Shown: in pieces, positions 9,316 through 17,597 of the stretch
How the letters are laid out: the number at the start of each line of letters is the position of its first letter
Numbering within the stretch: position 1 is the first letter of the stretch
Assembly: GCA_008501765.1 (NCBI GenBank)
Contig: QQUE01000004.1
Location: forward strand, 186,001-250,000
From: Calditrichota bacterium
Lineage (GTDB): Bacteria; Zhuqueibacterota; Zhuqueibacteria; Zhuqueibacterales; Geothermadaptataceae
Reading direction: 5' to 3'
Length of the DNA: 64,000 bases
Program-made: the position numbers and the translations under genes
The notes under the pieces: model-generated
Seen by the model: only the letters and a program-made list of their open reading frames with translations
Database searches by the model: none
Told to the model about the DNA's origin: nothing

Positions 9316-11481
9316 ATGCTGATTAAAAAACTTCAGACCGTCATATTTCTTGGAATCTGGTTTGGTACCTTTTCAACTTCCTGGGGTCAAACGGGCCATC
9401 CCCTGACACCGATTTCCGGCGCCGACGGAGCATTTGAACTGGTTGAAATCGATGGTGTTCCAGTTTACCGTTCCGCAGGCACGCCCGGTGCATATTCGAT
9501 TTACATGTATTTTCAAACCGCTGTGGAAGTAATGTCGGAAACGGTTTATATAGAAGTCGTTTATAAAGATTTGGGGAGCGGCAATCTCGGAATCCAGTAC
9601 AATTCCACTGCAAATGATTATGAATTCGCCATAAATCAAGAAGCCACAGATTTACAAAATACGCAGGGAAAACGCGTCGCTTTCTTCGAGTTGCCAGCCG
9701 CCGATTTCAGAAATGCCCAGAACCTGGGGGCGGACTTACGTCTATTTTTGAGTCCCACTGTGCGAATGCACATCCTGTCCGCCACACTTTATTTTGAACC
9801 GCCGCCTTCCAAATTAACAGCAGCCCCATCCTTTGGCATGGACAGCCATATTGTGAGTACGTCTGTATTTCACTGGTATTACCCCCAGGCAGGGCAGTTA
9901 AGCGGTCCATGGAGACCGGTCGAAGGCCGTGAAAACTGGACAGGTCAACCTGATTGGTGGAAATCACAGATTAAACAAATAATGGCTGCCAATATTGACG
10001 TTTTATGGGTTCATCTCATGAATCAAAGCGAGGATGCGCGGGCAAACCTATTTCAGGCCCTTTATGAATTACGGATTGAAGGTTATGATGTGCCAAAAGT
10101 TGCGCCCTTTCTCGATCCGTTAATTACATGGTATCAACAGCCAAATATCGACTTGGCCACATCAGCGGGAAAAGATTCACTCGCTGCTCAATACCTCCGT
10201 TTTTTTAACCAATATTTTAGAGAAAATCCCGATCGATTTGCCGACGACTATCTGGCAAAAATTGATGGTCGTCCTGTGCTCGACACCTGGCATGTGCATT
10301 TAAATATGGATAACGTCGCTTCGCTGCAAAGAAATGATTTAGAAAGCCGTTTGCAGGCAGAGTTATCCACCAGCCACCCTGTCTTTGACAATGGAATTTA
10401 CATGATCGGTACGGCTTACAGCCCACAGGTATTTTCGTTTGTCGATGAGCGTACCGTTCAATTTGAGCTTAATGATTATTTTGTATCGAACACTTATAAC
10501 AGTTTAAAAACCATGCAATTAAAAGGCGGCTACTGGGATCAAAATGTACGGAATCCAGGGGATTTTTTAGCGCGTGCTGGTGGCGCGCATTTCAAAGAGG
10601 CCTGGAGCAAGATAGATGCGTCGGTAAACCGTATATATATTGAAAGTTGGAACGAATACGATGAAGGGACTGGCATATATGCCGGCAATACCGGAGAACC
10701 GTATATTCATCCTGGCAGCGGCAATAGCAACACTGATACGTGGTCAAGCACAAACGATCCTTACGAGTACATTAAAACAACAGCACAGGGAGCTGCAGAT
10801 TTTAATGACGCGCCTGAGCACAGTTCGAAAATACTTAACCATACTATTCCGGATTCTATGCACACAGGTGAATCGTTGCAAGTGCGATTTACCGTGCGCA
10901 ACGAAGGCAACGCTTTTTGGAGTGGAGCAGGTGGTTTTAGTTTCAGTCAAATCGTTCCCGATGAAAACGGACGTTTTGTGCAAAACGATATTTTAGTGAA
11001 TGATGATTTTGACGATATCCCGATTTTTGGTGGTATTTTCCGGGGTCGTCCCAAGACTTTCTTTGTGAATATAAAAGCGCCGGAAGTACCCGGGACGTAC
11101 AATACAAAATGGGCAATGCGGCAAGACGGTACCGGCTATTTCGGCGACGAGCTGCAAGTGACAATTCATGTGAGCGGCACTACCGCAGTCACTGACCATC
11201 AAAATCAAAGTGTATCTACGGAATTTGCGCTTTGGCCCGCGTACCCCAATCCCTTCAATCCGAAAACAAACATCCGCTATGAACTGCCGCAAGAAAGTTT
11301 TGTTTCACTGAAAATCTTTGATCTTCGAGGACGCGCGGTAGCAACACTGGTTCAAGGCAGAAAAATCGCCGGTCAACACAACATTATTTTTAATGGAGAA
11401 AATTTTGCGAGCGGCATTTACATCTATAAATTAGAGGCCCGCAACCAAACGGCACACCGGAAATTCTTACTCATCAAATAA
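9316..11481 (+). CDS. secreted GH71/99-like (DUF5010-like) protein with sorting domain
   Basis: The 721-residue product has a signal peptide (about 1-24) and an N-terminal beta domain. A central region (about 180-500) has VFHWYYPQAGQ, IDVLWVHLMNQ, KVAPFLDPLITW and IYIESWNEYDEGTGIY, the style of a (beta/alpha)8 fold related to GH71/GH99 and DUF5010. After that comes an Ig-like segment (about 510-620), then a C-terminal sorting domain from about 640 with YPNPFNPKTNIRYEL and SGIYIYKLEA. It is probably a cell-surface polysaccharide-acting enzyme; the catalytic acids were not assigned. GAGG precedes the ATG. The LVIVD gene follows after 12 nt, suggesting one operon. Confidence 0.78.
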   Translation: MLIKKLQTVIFLGIWFGTFSTSWGQTGHPLTPISGADGAFELVEIDGVPVYRSAGTPGAYSIYMYFQTAVEVMSETVYIEVVYKDLGSGNLGIQYNSTANDYEFAINQEATDLQNTQGKRVAFFELPAADFRNAQNLGADLRLFLSPTVRMHILSATLYFEPPPSKLTAAPSFGMDSHIVSTSVFHWYYPQAGQLSGPWRPVEGRENWTGQPDWWKSQIKQIMAANIDVLWVHLMNQSEDARANLFQALYELRIEGYDVPKVAPFLDPLITWYQQPNIDLATSAGKDSLAAQYLRFFNQYFRENPDRFADDYLAKIDGRPVLDTWHVHLNMDNVASLQRNDLESRLQAELSTSHPVFDNGIYMIGTAYSPQVFSFVDERTVQFELNDYFVSNTYNSLKTMQLKGGYWDQNVRNPGDFLARAGGAHFKEAWSKIDASVNRIYIESWNEYDEGTGIYAGNTGEPYIHPGSGNSNTDTWSSTNDPYEYIKTTAQGAADFNDAPEHSSKILNHTIPDSMHTGESLQVRFTVRNEGNAFWSGAGGFSFSQIVPDENGRFVQNDILVNDDFDDIPIFGGIFRGRPKTFFVNIKAPEVPGTYNTKWAMRQDGTGYFGDELQVTIHVSGTTAVTDHQNQSVSTEFALWPAYPNPFNPKTNIRYELPQESFVSLKIFDLRGRAVATLVQGRKIAGQHNIIFNGENFASGIYIYKLEARNQTAHRKFLLIK

Positions 11482-11493
11482 TGGAAACAAAAA

Positions 11494-13665
11494 ATGAAAA
11501 ACATCATTAACACTTTGCTTCTCCTGACATCGCTTGTATATTTGCTGCCGACACTGCACGCCCAGGAAAGTGAGAATGTCTCGCTTATTGGCCGTTGGGC
11601 GGATGGGCCCTGCAACGCGGTTGCCACTGACGGCACTATCGTTTTTTTCGGTAATGGCGCCAATCTACAAGTTGCCGATTTTTCCAATCCGGCCAATCCA
11701 ATTGAACTGGCAAAAATTGAATTAAGTGCGCCGCTGACAGATTTGACGCTGGATGGCACTTATGCTTACATCACAGCTGGATTAGCCGGGTTAATTATTT
11801 TTGATATTTCAAACCCGGCCAAACCTATCGAACTTGGCTCCTATAAAATCAGCCCGGCCACAATCGGTGACTTTAATGGCATTGCCGTTCAGGGAAATTA
11901 TGCCTATGTCACCACGCGAAGCGTATTTTACATCATCGATATTTCTGACCCGGAAAATCCCCAAAGAGATGATTCTTTCACCGGAATCAGAGATGGTAAG
12001 AGTGTAGCCGTAAGCGGGAATTATGCCTATGTCGCAGATGGCAACAAGGGTTTGCGCATACTCGATATTTCTGATTCAAAAAATACAACGGAAGTCAGTC
12101 TTTTGGGTACCGGTAGCTATTTTGCTCCTGCACAGGACATTGCCATCAGCGGCAATTTTGCTTTTGTTGCAATAAGTTATGGCGGCTTGATCACCGTAGA
12201 CATTTCCGATCCCGCAAATCCAACGCAAATCGATTCCGTTGGCACGAAGGAGTACGCCAACGGCATCGCCATCAACGGAAACAAAGCCTTCATCTCAAAT
12301 GGCTTCGACGGCATGCGCATCTTTGATATTTCAAATCCGGCAGACCTTAGTTCGGTTGGCTCATTTGATATATCAGGCTGGGCGGAGGGTATCGCGATCA
12401 GTGGGAATGATGTTTATATCGCGGATAATCACTTTGGATTGCATGCCATTTCTGCAAGCAATTCTGCCAATCCACAAGCAGCAGGATTCTTCGCAACAGC
12501 CAACACAGCACGCAATATAACTGTAAACGGAAATTATGCCTATGTTGCTGACGGCATTGCAGGGATGGCGATTCTTGATGTCAGCGATCCGGCTAAACCT
12601 ATTGATCTTTCATTTTTTCAACCTGGCAGTTCTGCGCGGGATATTTTTATTGTTGGGACCACCGCATTTCTGGCGGCTGGCAGCGCTGGATTGCGAATTG
12701 TTGATATTTCAGATCCGGCCAATCCAACAGAAATTGGTTCTTATGACATTGCGAAATATGGTTCTGGAAACACAAGTGGCTATGCCCATGAGGTTTTTGT
12801 TCGTGGTGATTATGCCTATGTTGCGGCAGGATACCAGGGCCTAATTATACTTAATATTTCCAATCCTGCTAACCCAACAGAAGCCAGCGTTTTTGGCCCA
12901 TTCCGTACCTGGGGCTTCGATATTCAAGGTGATTTTGCATATTTGGAAGGCAGCACCATTGATGGCCTGCGTATTGCCGATATTTCCAATCCACAACTGC
13001 CACAACAAGTCGCTCTCATTGACACCATCGATGCCAATGCCGTAGCAGTGAGCGGAAATTCTGTTTTTGTCGTAGAGGGCTTAAATGGCGTGCGGACTTA
13101 CGACATAACAGATCCAGCAAATCCTGTTTCCGCTGGTTTTTTTAAGGTTAGATTGAGTGACGCGTCTCTTAAGATCAATGGCAATTTTGCCTATGCGACA
13201 GGTTATTTTTCTGGATTGCATGTATTCGACCTTTCAGACCCTGCCAATCTTAAAGAGGTCGGGTTTTATAACACTTACGGAAATTCACAGGGTGTAGACG
13301 TCGAAGATGGTCTTATTTATTTAGCTGACGGTTCTGGTGGTGTGCATATTTTACAGCACAATCCATCCACATCTATTATTGAAGAAAAATTAAGCACACC
13401 GGCCCAAATTCATTTAGCGCAAAATTATCCCAATCCCTTTAATCCAACAACAACAATCAGCTATGAATTAGCGCAAACCGGTTTTGTCACATTAAAAATA
13501 TATGATTTACGTGGTCGCGAAGTGGCAACGCTTGTGCAAGATGAAAAAGACGCCGGATCACACACCATCCTTTTCGATGCCTCCAAATTGGCGAGCGGCG
13601 TTTATGTGTATAGATTACAAACAGAGGTATTTCAGCTGAGCCGCAAATTAATTTTGCTGAAATAA
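11494..13665 (+). CDS. LVIVD-repeat secreted protein with sorting domain
   Basis: After a signal peptide (about 1-23) the 723-residue protein consists of many tandem units of about 42-45 residues. Each has the core GNYAYVADGxxGLxIxDISDPANP, the hallmark of LVIVD repeats, which fold as propeller blades. From about residue 635 a C-terminal domain starts with YPNPFNPTTTISYEL and ends LSRKLILLK, the sorting signal shared with the neighbouring subtilisin. No catalytic motif is seen; a binding or surface-display role is likely. It lies between the GH-like and subtilisin genes, all in the same direction. Confidence 0.88.
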   Translation: MKNIINTLLLLTSLVYLLPTLHAQESENVSLIGRWADGPCNAVATDGTIVFFGNGANLQVADFSNPANPIELAKIELSAPLTDLTLDGTYAYITAGLAGLIIFDISNPAKPIELGSYKISPATIGDFNGIAVQGNYAYVTTRSVFYIIDISDPENPQRDDSFTGIRDGKSVAVSGNYAYVADGNKGLRILDISDSKNTTEVSLLGTGSYFAPAQDIAISGNFAFVAISYGGLITVDISDPANPTQIDSVGTKEYANGIAINGNKAFISNGFDGMRIFDISNPADLSSVGSFDISGWAEGIAISGNDVYIADNHFGLHAISASNSANPQAAGFFATANTARNITVNGNYAYVADGIAGMAILDVSDPAKPIDLSFFQPGSSARDIFIVGTTAFLAAGSAGLRIVDISDPANPTEIGSYDIAKYGSGNTSGYAHEVFVRGDYAYVAAGYQGLIILNISNPANPTEASVFGPFRTWGFDIQGDFAYLEGSTIDGLRIADISNPQLPQQVALIDTIDANAVAVSGNSVFVVEGLNGVRTYDITDPANPVSAGFFKVRLSDASLKINGNFAYATGYFSGLHVFDLSDPANLKEVGFYNTYGNSQGVDVEDGLIYLADGSGGVHILQHNPSTSIIEEKLSTPAQIHLAQNYPNPFNPTTTISYELAQTGFVTLKIYDLRGREVATLVQDEKDAGSHTILFDASKLASGVYVYRLQTEVFQLSRKLILLK

Positions 13666-13701
13666 ATTTTCACTAATCGTTAAAATCAGAGGAATTTGAG
13701 A

Positions 13702-15654
13702 GTGAAAAACAAATATTGGCCACAGAATCGGATCGCAACTTTTTTGACCGTATTTCTTCTTTATTTTAGTGTAAATCTTGCCAAAATCCATGCAGATGAA
13801 TTGGCTCGAACAGAAACACGCGTTGAAGAGGCCCAGACCCAATTTGGCGTAACGGGTGCAGGCGTAATCATCGCAATTTTGGACCGTGGTATCGACTATG
13901 AGCACCCGGACTTCCGTAATGAAGATGGCAGCAGCCGCATTCTTTACATTTATGATTTAACGGATAACAGCGGAGCGACAGATACTGACAATCCCTTTAA
14001 TGTCGGCACCGTTTATACGAAGGCGGAAATTGATGCAGCGCTTGTGAGTCAAACGCGACTTGCCACCCGGGACGCCGTTGGGCACGGTACGACAACGGCG
14101 GGGCTCGCCGGCGGAAACGGACGCGCCAGCGCTGGTCTCTACAAAGGAACCGCCCCTAACGCTTCATTTATTATTGTAAAATTCACCACCGAAGGCGCCC
14201 CGGCCCACGACGGAGAATTAGCAGAGTCACCTTTTTTCCAAGGTAATTTATTTCCCACGGCTCTGGATTTTATTTTGCAGAAAGCCGACGAGGCTAAAAT
14301 GCCGGTAGTGGCATTGGCCAATTTTGGTTCAATCGGCGCGATTGCGGATGGGTCAACCATTCTGGCTCGTACCGTTGATGAGCGCTTCGGCGCTGGCAAA
14401 CCGGGGCATGTTTTTGTTTGTGGTTCCAGCGATGACGGGGGCGTGGCTAATCATGCGGCCGGCAAAATTGATGCAAATGCAAGCATTGACTTAAAAATTC
14501 GGAAAGAGCACGCCGGCAATCTTCGTTTAGAATTATGGTATGCTGAAAACGACCGTTTTGATGTACAAATTATTACTCCGAACGGCACATTCGGGCCTTA
14601 CAATTCTCCATCAAGCAGCGGACAGCGGGAGACGCAGCAGACACAGGATTTCTGGTATTACCACAATGGCAGCGACGTTGATTTTCACCAGGCTACGAGC
14701 AATCAGCGTGAGATTCTCATAGATTTTAACGGCCCCGTGGGCGATTACATCATCCGTTTGCAGGGCTCCTCCGTAACAGATGGCCAGTTTCATGCCTGGC
14801 TTAATCCCGCAACCATTCATAGAAATAACCGCTTCGAAAGCCACGTTTCACCGGGCCATACAATTTGGGAAATCGCGGCAGCCAAGAATAACATCGCACC
14901 AAATTCCTATGTACTGCGCACAAAATGGAAGGATATTGATGGCATCACGCGCAGCAATACCGGGGAAGGAAATATTGGTGATTTGTGGACGGGCAGCGGG
15001 GTTGGCCCAACGACCGATGGGCGTATCGGCATTACCGTCAGCGCCCCCGGTGAAAGCCTTTTTACCCCTTACGCTCCACGCTCCTATTTTGCCACGTTCC
15101 GGTTCAATACTGTTTTCGATGGTGGCAACGGTGGGCTTTACGGGAGGGCTAACGCCGTCAGTGCGGCGGCTCCGACCGTTACTGGAATTATTGCTTTGTT
15201 GCTGGAGATCAATCCCGCATTTGATGCGGCCCAAGTCAAAGATATCCTGCAACAAACGGCACGATCGGACGAATTTACCGGCGAAACACCAAACCCGAAC
15301 TGGGGTTACGGCAAAATCGATGCACTTGCAGCGGTCAGACAAGCTGAACAGATGACAGCCGTTAAGGAACGAGAAAATTTTAAAAATGAATTACGCTATA
15401 AATTGACACAAAACTATCCCAATCCATTTAATCCAACGACGACTATCAACTTCGAGCTGGCGCAGGCCGGAGTTGTCACACTCAAAGTTTATGACCTGCG
15501 CGGCCGCGAAGTGGCAATCCTTGTCCAGGCTGAGAAATCTGCCGGGCCACATTCCATTACGTTCGATGCCTCGAAATTGGCCAGTGGTGTTTATGTGTAC
15601 CGGATCGAATCGGGTACATTTCAACTTAGCCGCAAGCTCATATTGCTGCAATAA
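13702..15654 (+). CDS. S8 family serine peptidase (subtilisin-like) with sorting domain
   Basis: Secreted protease with the S8 triad: Asp61 in LDRGIDYEHPDF, His128 in GHGTTTAG, and Ser487 in AVSAAAPTVTG. The usual GTSMAAP is changed to AVSAAAP, but the Ser is kept. The Asn of the oxyanion hole is probably in VALANFGS. A long insertion between His and Ser contains a beta-rich domain. The C-terminus from about 570 is a sorting domain (YPNPFNPTTTINFEL ... LSRKLILLQ) almost identical to that of the upstream LVIVD protein. I chose GTG at 13702 because AGAGGA at 13688-13693 is 8 nt away; a TTG at 13696 would be too close. Confidence 0.88.
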   Translation: MKNKYWPQNRIATFLTVFLLYFSVNLAKIHADELARTETRVEEAQTQFGVTGAGVIIAILDRGIDYEHPDFRNEDGSSRILYIYDLTDNSGATDTDNPFNVGTVYTKAEIDAALVSQTRLATRDAVGHGTTTAGLAGGNGRASAGLYKGTAPNASFIIVKFTTEGAPAHDGELAESPFFQGNLFPTALDFILQKADEAKMPVVALANFGSIGAIADGSTILARTVDERFGAGKPGHVFVCGSSDDGGVANHAAGKIDANASIDLKIRKEHAGNLRLELWYAENDRFDVQIITPNGTFGPYNSPSSSGQRETQQTQDFWYYHNGSDVDFHQATSNQREILIDFNGPVGDYIIRLQGSSVTDGQFHAWLNPATIHRNNRFESHVSPGHTIWEIAAAKNNIAPNSYVLRTKWKDIDGITRSNTGEGNIGDLWTGSGVGPTTDGRIGITVSAPGESLFTPYAPRSYFATFRFNTVFDGGNGGLYGRANAVSAAAPTVTGIIALLLEINPAFDAAQVKDILQQTARSDEFTGETPNPNWGYGKIDALAAVRQAEQMTAVKERENFKNELRYKLTQNYPNPFNPTTTINFELAQAGVVTLKVYDLRGREVAILVQAEKSAGPHSITFDASKLASGVYVYRIESGTFQLSRKLILLQ

Positions 15655-15775
15655 TTCACGCTAAATTGGGCTGCATTTTGCGATATTTCGATACCAATTA
15701 AGTTGTGAAAATTTATTTTTTGTATTCAAAAATCCGTATGTTTGAATTACCAATAACCAATTCAAGGAGGGTTTC

Positions 15776-16333
15776 ATGGTATCAGTATTATCATTATGGA
15801 TTCCGATCCTGCTTTCTGCAGTGATCGTATTTGTTGTGAGCTCCATTATTCATATGGTGTTCAAGTACCACGAAAGTGATTTCGGTGCCGTTCCAAAAGA
15901 AGACGAGGTCATGGATGCACTGCGAAAATTCGATTTGCCGCCCGGGGATTATGCCATCCCACGTGCTGAAAGTATGGAAGCGATGAAGTCGGAAGAATTC
16001 ATCAAAAAGTATACTAAAGGCCCCGTTGCTTTTATGACGGTACTTGAAAATGGTCCACCTTCCATGGGCGCAAGTCTGGTACAGTGGTTTATTTACAGCA
16101 TCGTTGTCAGTCTTTTTGCAGGTTATATCGGCAGCCGCGCTTTAGGCCCAGATGCAAATTATCTTGAAGTATTTCGCTTTGTAGGAACCACGGCTTTCGT
16201 AGGATATGCCCTTGGTCTGCTACAAAATTCAATTTGGTACAAACGCAATTGGACCGCGACACTCAAATCGGTTTTTGATGGCTTGATTTACGGACTTGTA
16301 ACAGCCGGGACATTCGGCTGGTTGTGGCCATAA
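15776..16333 (+). CDS. integral membrane protein of unknown function
   Basis: The 185-residue protein has a first transmembrane segment at about 6-28, a soluble stretch at about 30-95 (YHESDFGAVPKEDEVMDALRKF), and three further hydrophobic segments at about 100-185. The order YHKSDF..LPKEDEVM..LR is one I associate with an uncharacterised conserved membrane protein; I cannot give a role. AGGAGGG sits before the ATG at 15776. The gene stands alone with its own terminator. Confidence 0.78.
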   Translation: MVSVLSLWIPILLSAVIVFVVSSIIHMVFKYHESDFGAVPKEDEVMDALRKFDLPPGDYAIPRAESMEAMKSEEFIKKYTKGPVAFMTVLENGPPSMGASLVQWFIYSIVVSLFAGYIGSRALGPDANYLEVFRFVGTTAFVGYALGLLQNSIWYKRNWTATLKSVFDGLIYGLVTAGTFGWLWP

Positions 16334-16369
16334 CAGACTGCTTCGAACATTAGTTCGATGAAAAATTGA

Positions 16370-16404
16370 AGCCCTGCAAACCTGTTTTCGCAGGGCTTTT
16401 TTTT
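16370..16404 (+). terminator. rho-independent terminator
   Basis: AGCCCTGC (16370-16377) pairs with GCAGGGCT (16390-16397) around a 12 nt loop and is followed by eight T. It lies 37 nt after the membrane-protein gene. Confidence 0.88.
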
Positions 16405-16478
16405 ATATTTTCAAGGTCCCCATCCTCAATTGGAGCAGAAAAGACTGGCAGTTGATAAATAAAAAGAATAACATAATA

Positions 16479-16645
16479 TAACGTGAGTTCGATATAAGCT
16501 GTAATATTCTTTACCAAGCATAATTAAAATAGAGCGAAGGCGTCTCGCCGAGCGTTTCGTGCGTTATCCTCGGCGGGACGCCTTCGGACTATATCCTACA
16601 ATTAATTTGTTTTGTCCCAATTCTTCTTATATCGAACTTGCGTTA
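16479..16645. repeat. 167 bp element with 20 bp terminal inverted repeats, family B, copy 1
   Basis: The left end TAACGTGAGTTCGATATAAG (16479-16498) matches the complement of the right end CTTATATCGAACTTGCGTTA (16626-16645) at 18 of 20 positions. Near the centre, CGAAGGCGTCTCGCCGAG (16535-16552) pairs with CTCGGCGGGACGCCTTCG (16569-16586) with one mismatch. There is no coding capacity. This looks like a miniature transposable element. A diverged relative is at about 34390-34555. The rest of 16405-16890 is empty. Confidence 0.75.
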
Positions 16646-16890
16646 CTATAACAATTTTTTGTGATCTATTTCTCTTTCCAGGCAGAGTTCTAAATACTTT
16701 CTAATCCAACTTTGGCAAATTAGATTTTAGGGATAATTGGGATGCACCCTGAACCTGCATAACATTCGCCAGACTGAGGGCACGGGGCAAGCCGGTCAAT
16801 GAGCTCGTCGAAATGTCCGGTTCCCACGCATAATCACTAATCTACCAAAGTAGGGCTAATTAAAACAATTTACTAAATTTGGAGTGTCAA

Positions 16891-17544
16891 ATGGAGAATA
16901 CGCGCTTTTCAATTGGTGACGCTTTTCGTCATGGCTGGGATAAAACGCTGGCCAATTTGGGATTTATGATCGCTGCTTTTGTTTTGGTTATATTTGTTTA
17001 CATTGCCCTCGCCAGCGCTCAGTATGTGCTGGAAGATGCGGTATTGTTAGCATTCATCATCGGGTTGGCAGGAGCTGTTGTCGGCACAGTCATCGAAATG
17101 GGATTTTTCAAAATCGCCCTGAAAGCTTATGATGATCAGCCGCTGGATTACGGCGATTTATTCGCTCATTTTCACCTGTTTTTCAAATACTTCGCCGCAG
17201 CCATTTTATATGGACTGATGGTTTTTATTGGCTTTATCCTGCTCATCATTCCCGGAATTATGCTGGCAATCCAGTTTTATTTCAGTTTTTATTTTATTGT
17301 CGATAAGGAATTGGGGCCATTGGAAGCATTGGACAAAAGTTCAGCGATCACTCGCGGCGCACGGTGGGATATTTTTGTCTTTTTTCTCGGCATATTCATT
17401 CTAAACATCGCGGGAGCTTTGGTTTTCCTCATCGGTCTTTTCATAACCATTCCGATGACACTTTTTGCAACAGCCTATGTTTACCGCAAATTATTATCCA
17501 GCTACGAAGAGGCGACTTCCGCCAATGTGGCCGCACAATCGTAA
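16891..17544 (+). CDS. multi-pass membrane protein (DUF975/YciC-like)
   Basis: The 217-residue protein has about five to six hydrophobic segments with short polar links. FSIGDAFRHGWDKTLANLGF at the start, LLIIPGIMLAIQFYFSFYFIVD in the middle and ALDKSSAITRGARW near the C-terminal third match the layout of the DUF975/YciC-type and glycerophosphodiester-phosphodiesterase membrane-domain families. Function is unknown. The ATG at 16891 has GGAG at 16881-16884; the in-frame TTG at 16879 overlaps that site and is unlikely. Confidence 0.8.
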   Translation: MENTRFSIGDAFRHGWDKTLANLGFMIAAFVLVIFVYIALASAQYVLEDAVLLAFIIGLAGAVVGTVIEMGFFKIALKAYDDQPLDYGDLFAHFHLFFKYFAAAILYGLMVFIGFILLIIPGIMLAIQFYFSFYFIVDKELGPLEALDKSSAITRGARWDIFVFFLGIFILNIAGALVFLIGLFITIPMTLFATAYVYRKLLSSYEEATSANVAAQS

Positions 17545-17552
17545 TCGAAGGT

Positions 17553-17581
17553 CTGCCTGCGTTGAACCTGAACGCAGGCAG
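17553..17581. terminator. hairpin between convergent genes
   Basis: CTGCCTGCGTT (17553-17563) pairs perfectly with AACGCAGGCAG (17571-17581). A short T stretch (CATTTT) follows. It lies 8 nt after the plus-strand membrane-protein gene and 16 nt beyond the stop of the minus-strand CotH gene, so it may serve both. Confidence 0.7.
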
Positions 17582-17597
17582 CATTTTACATTGTCAG

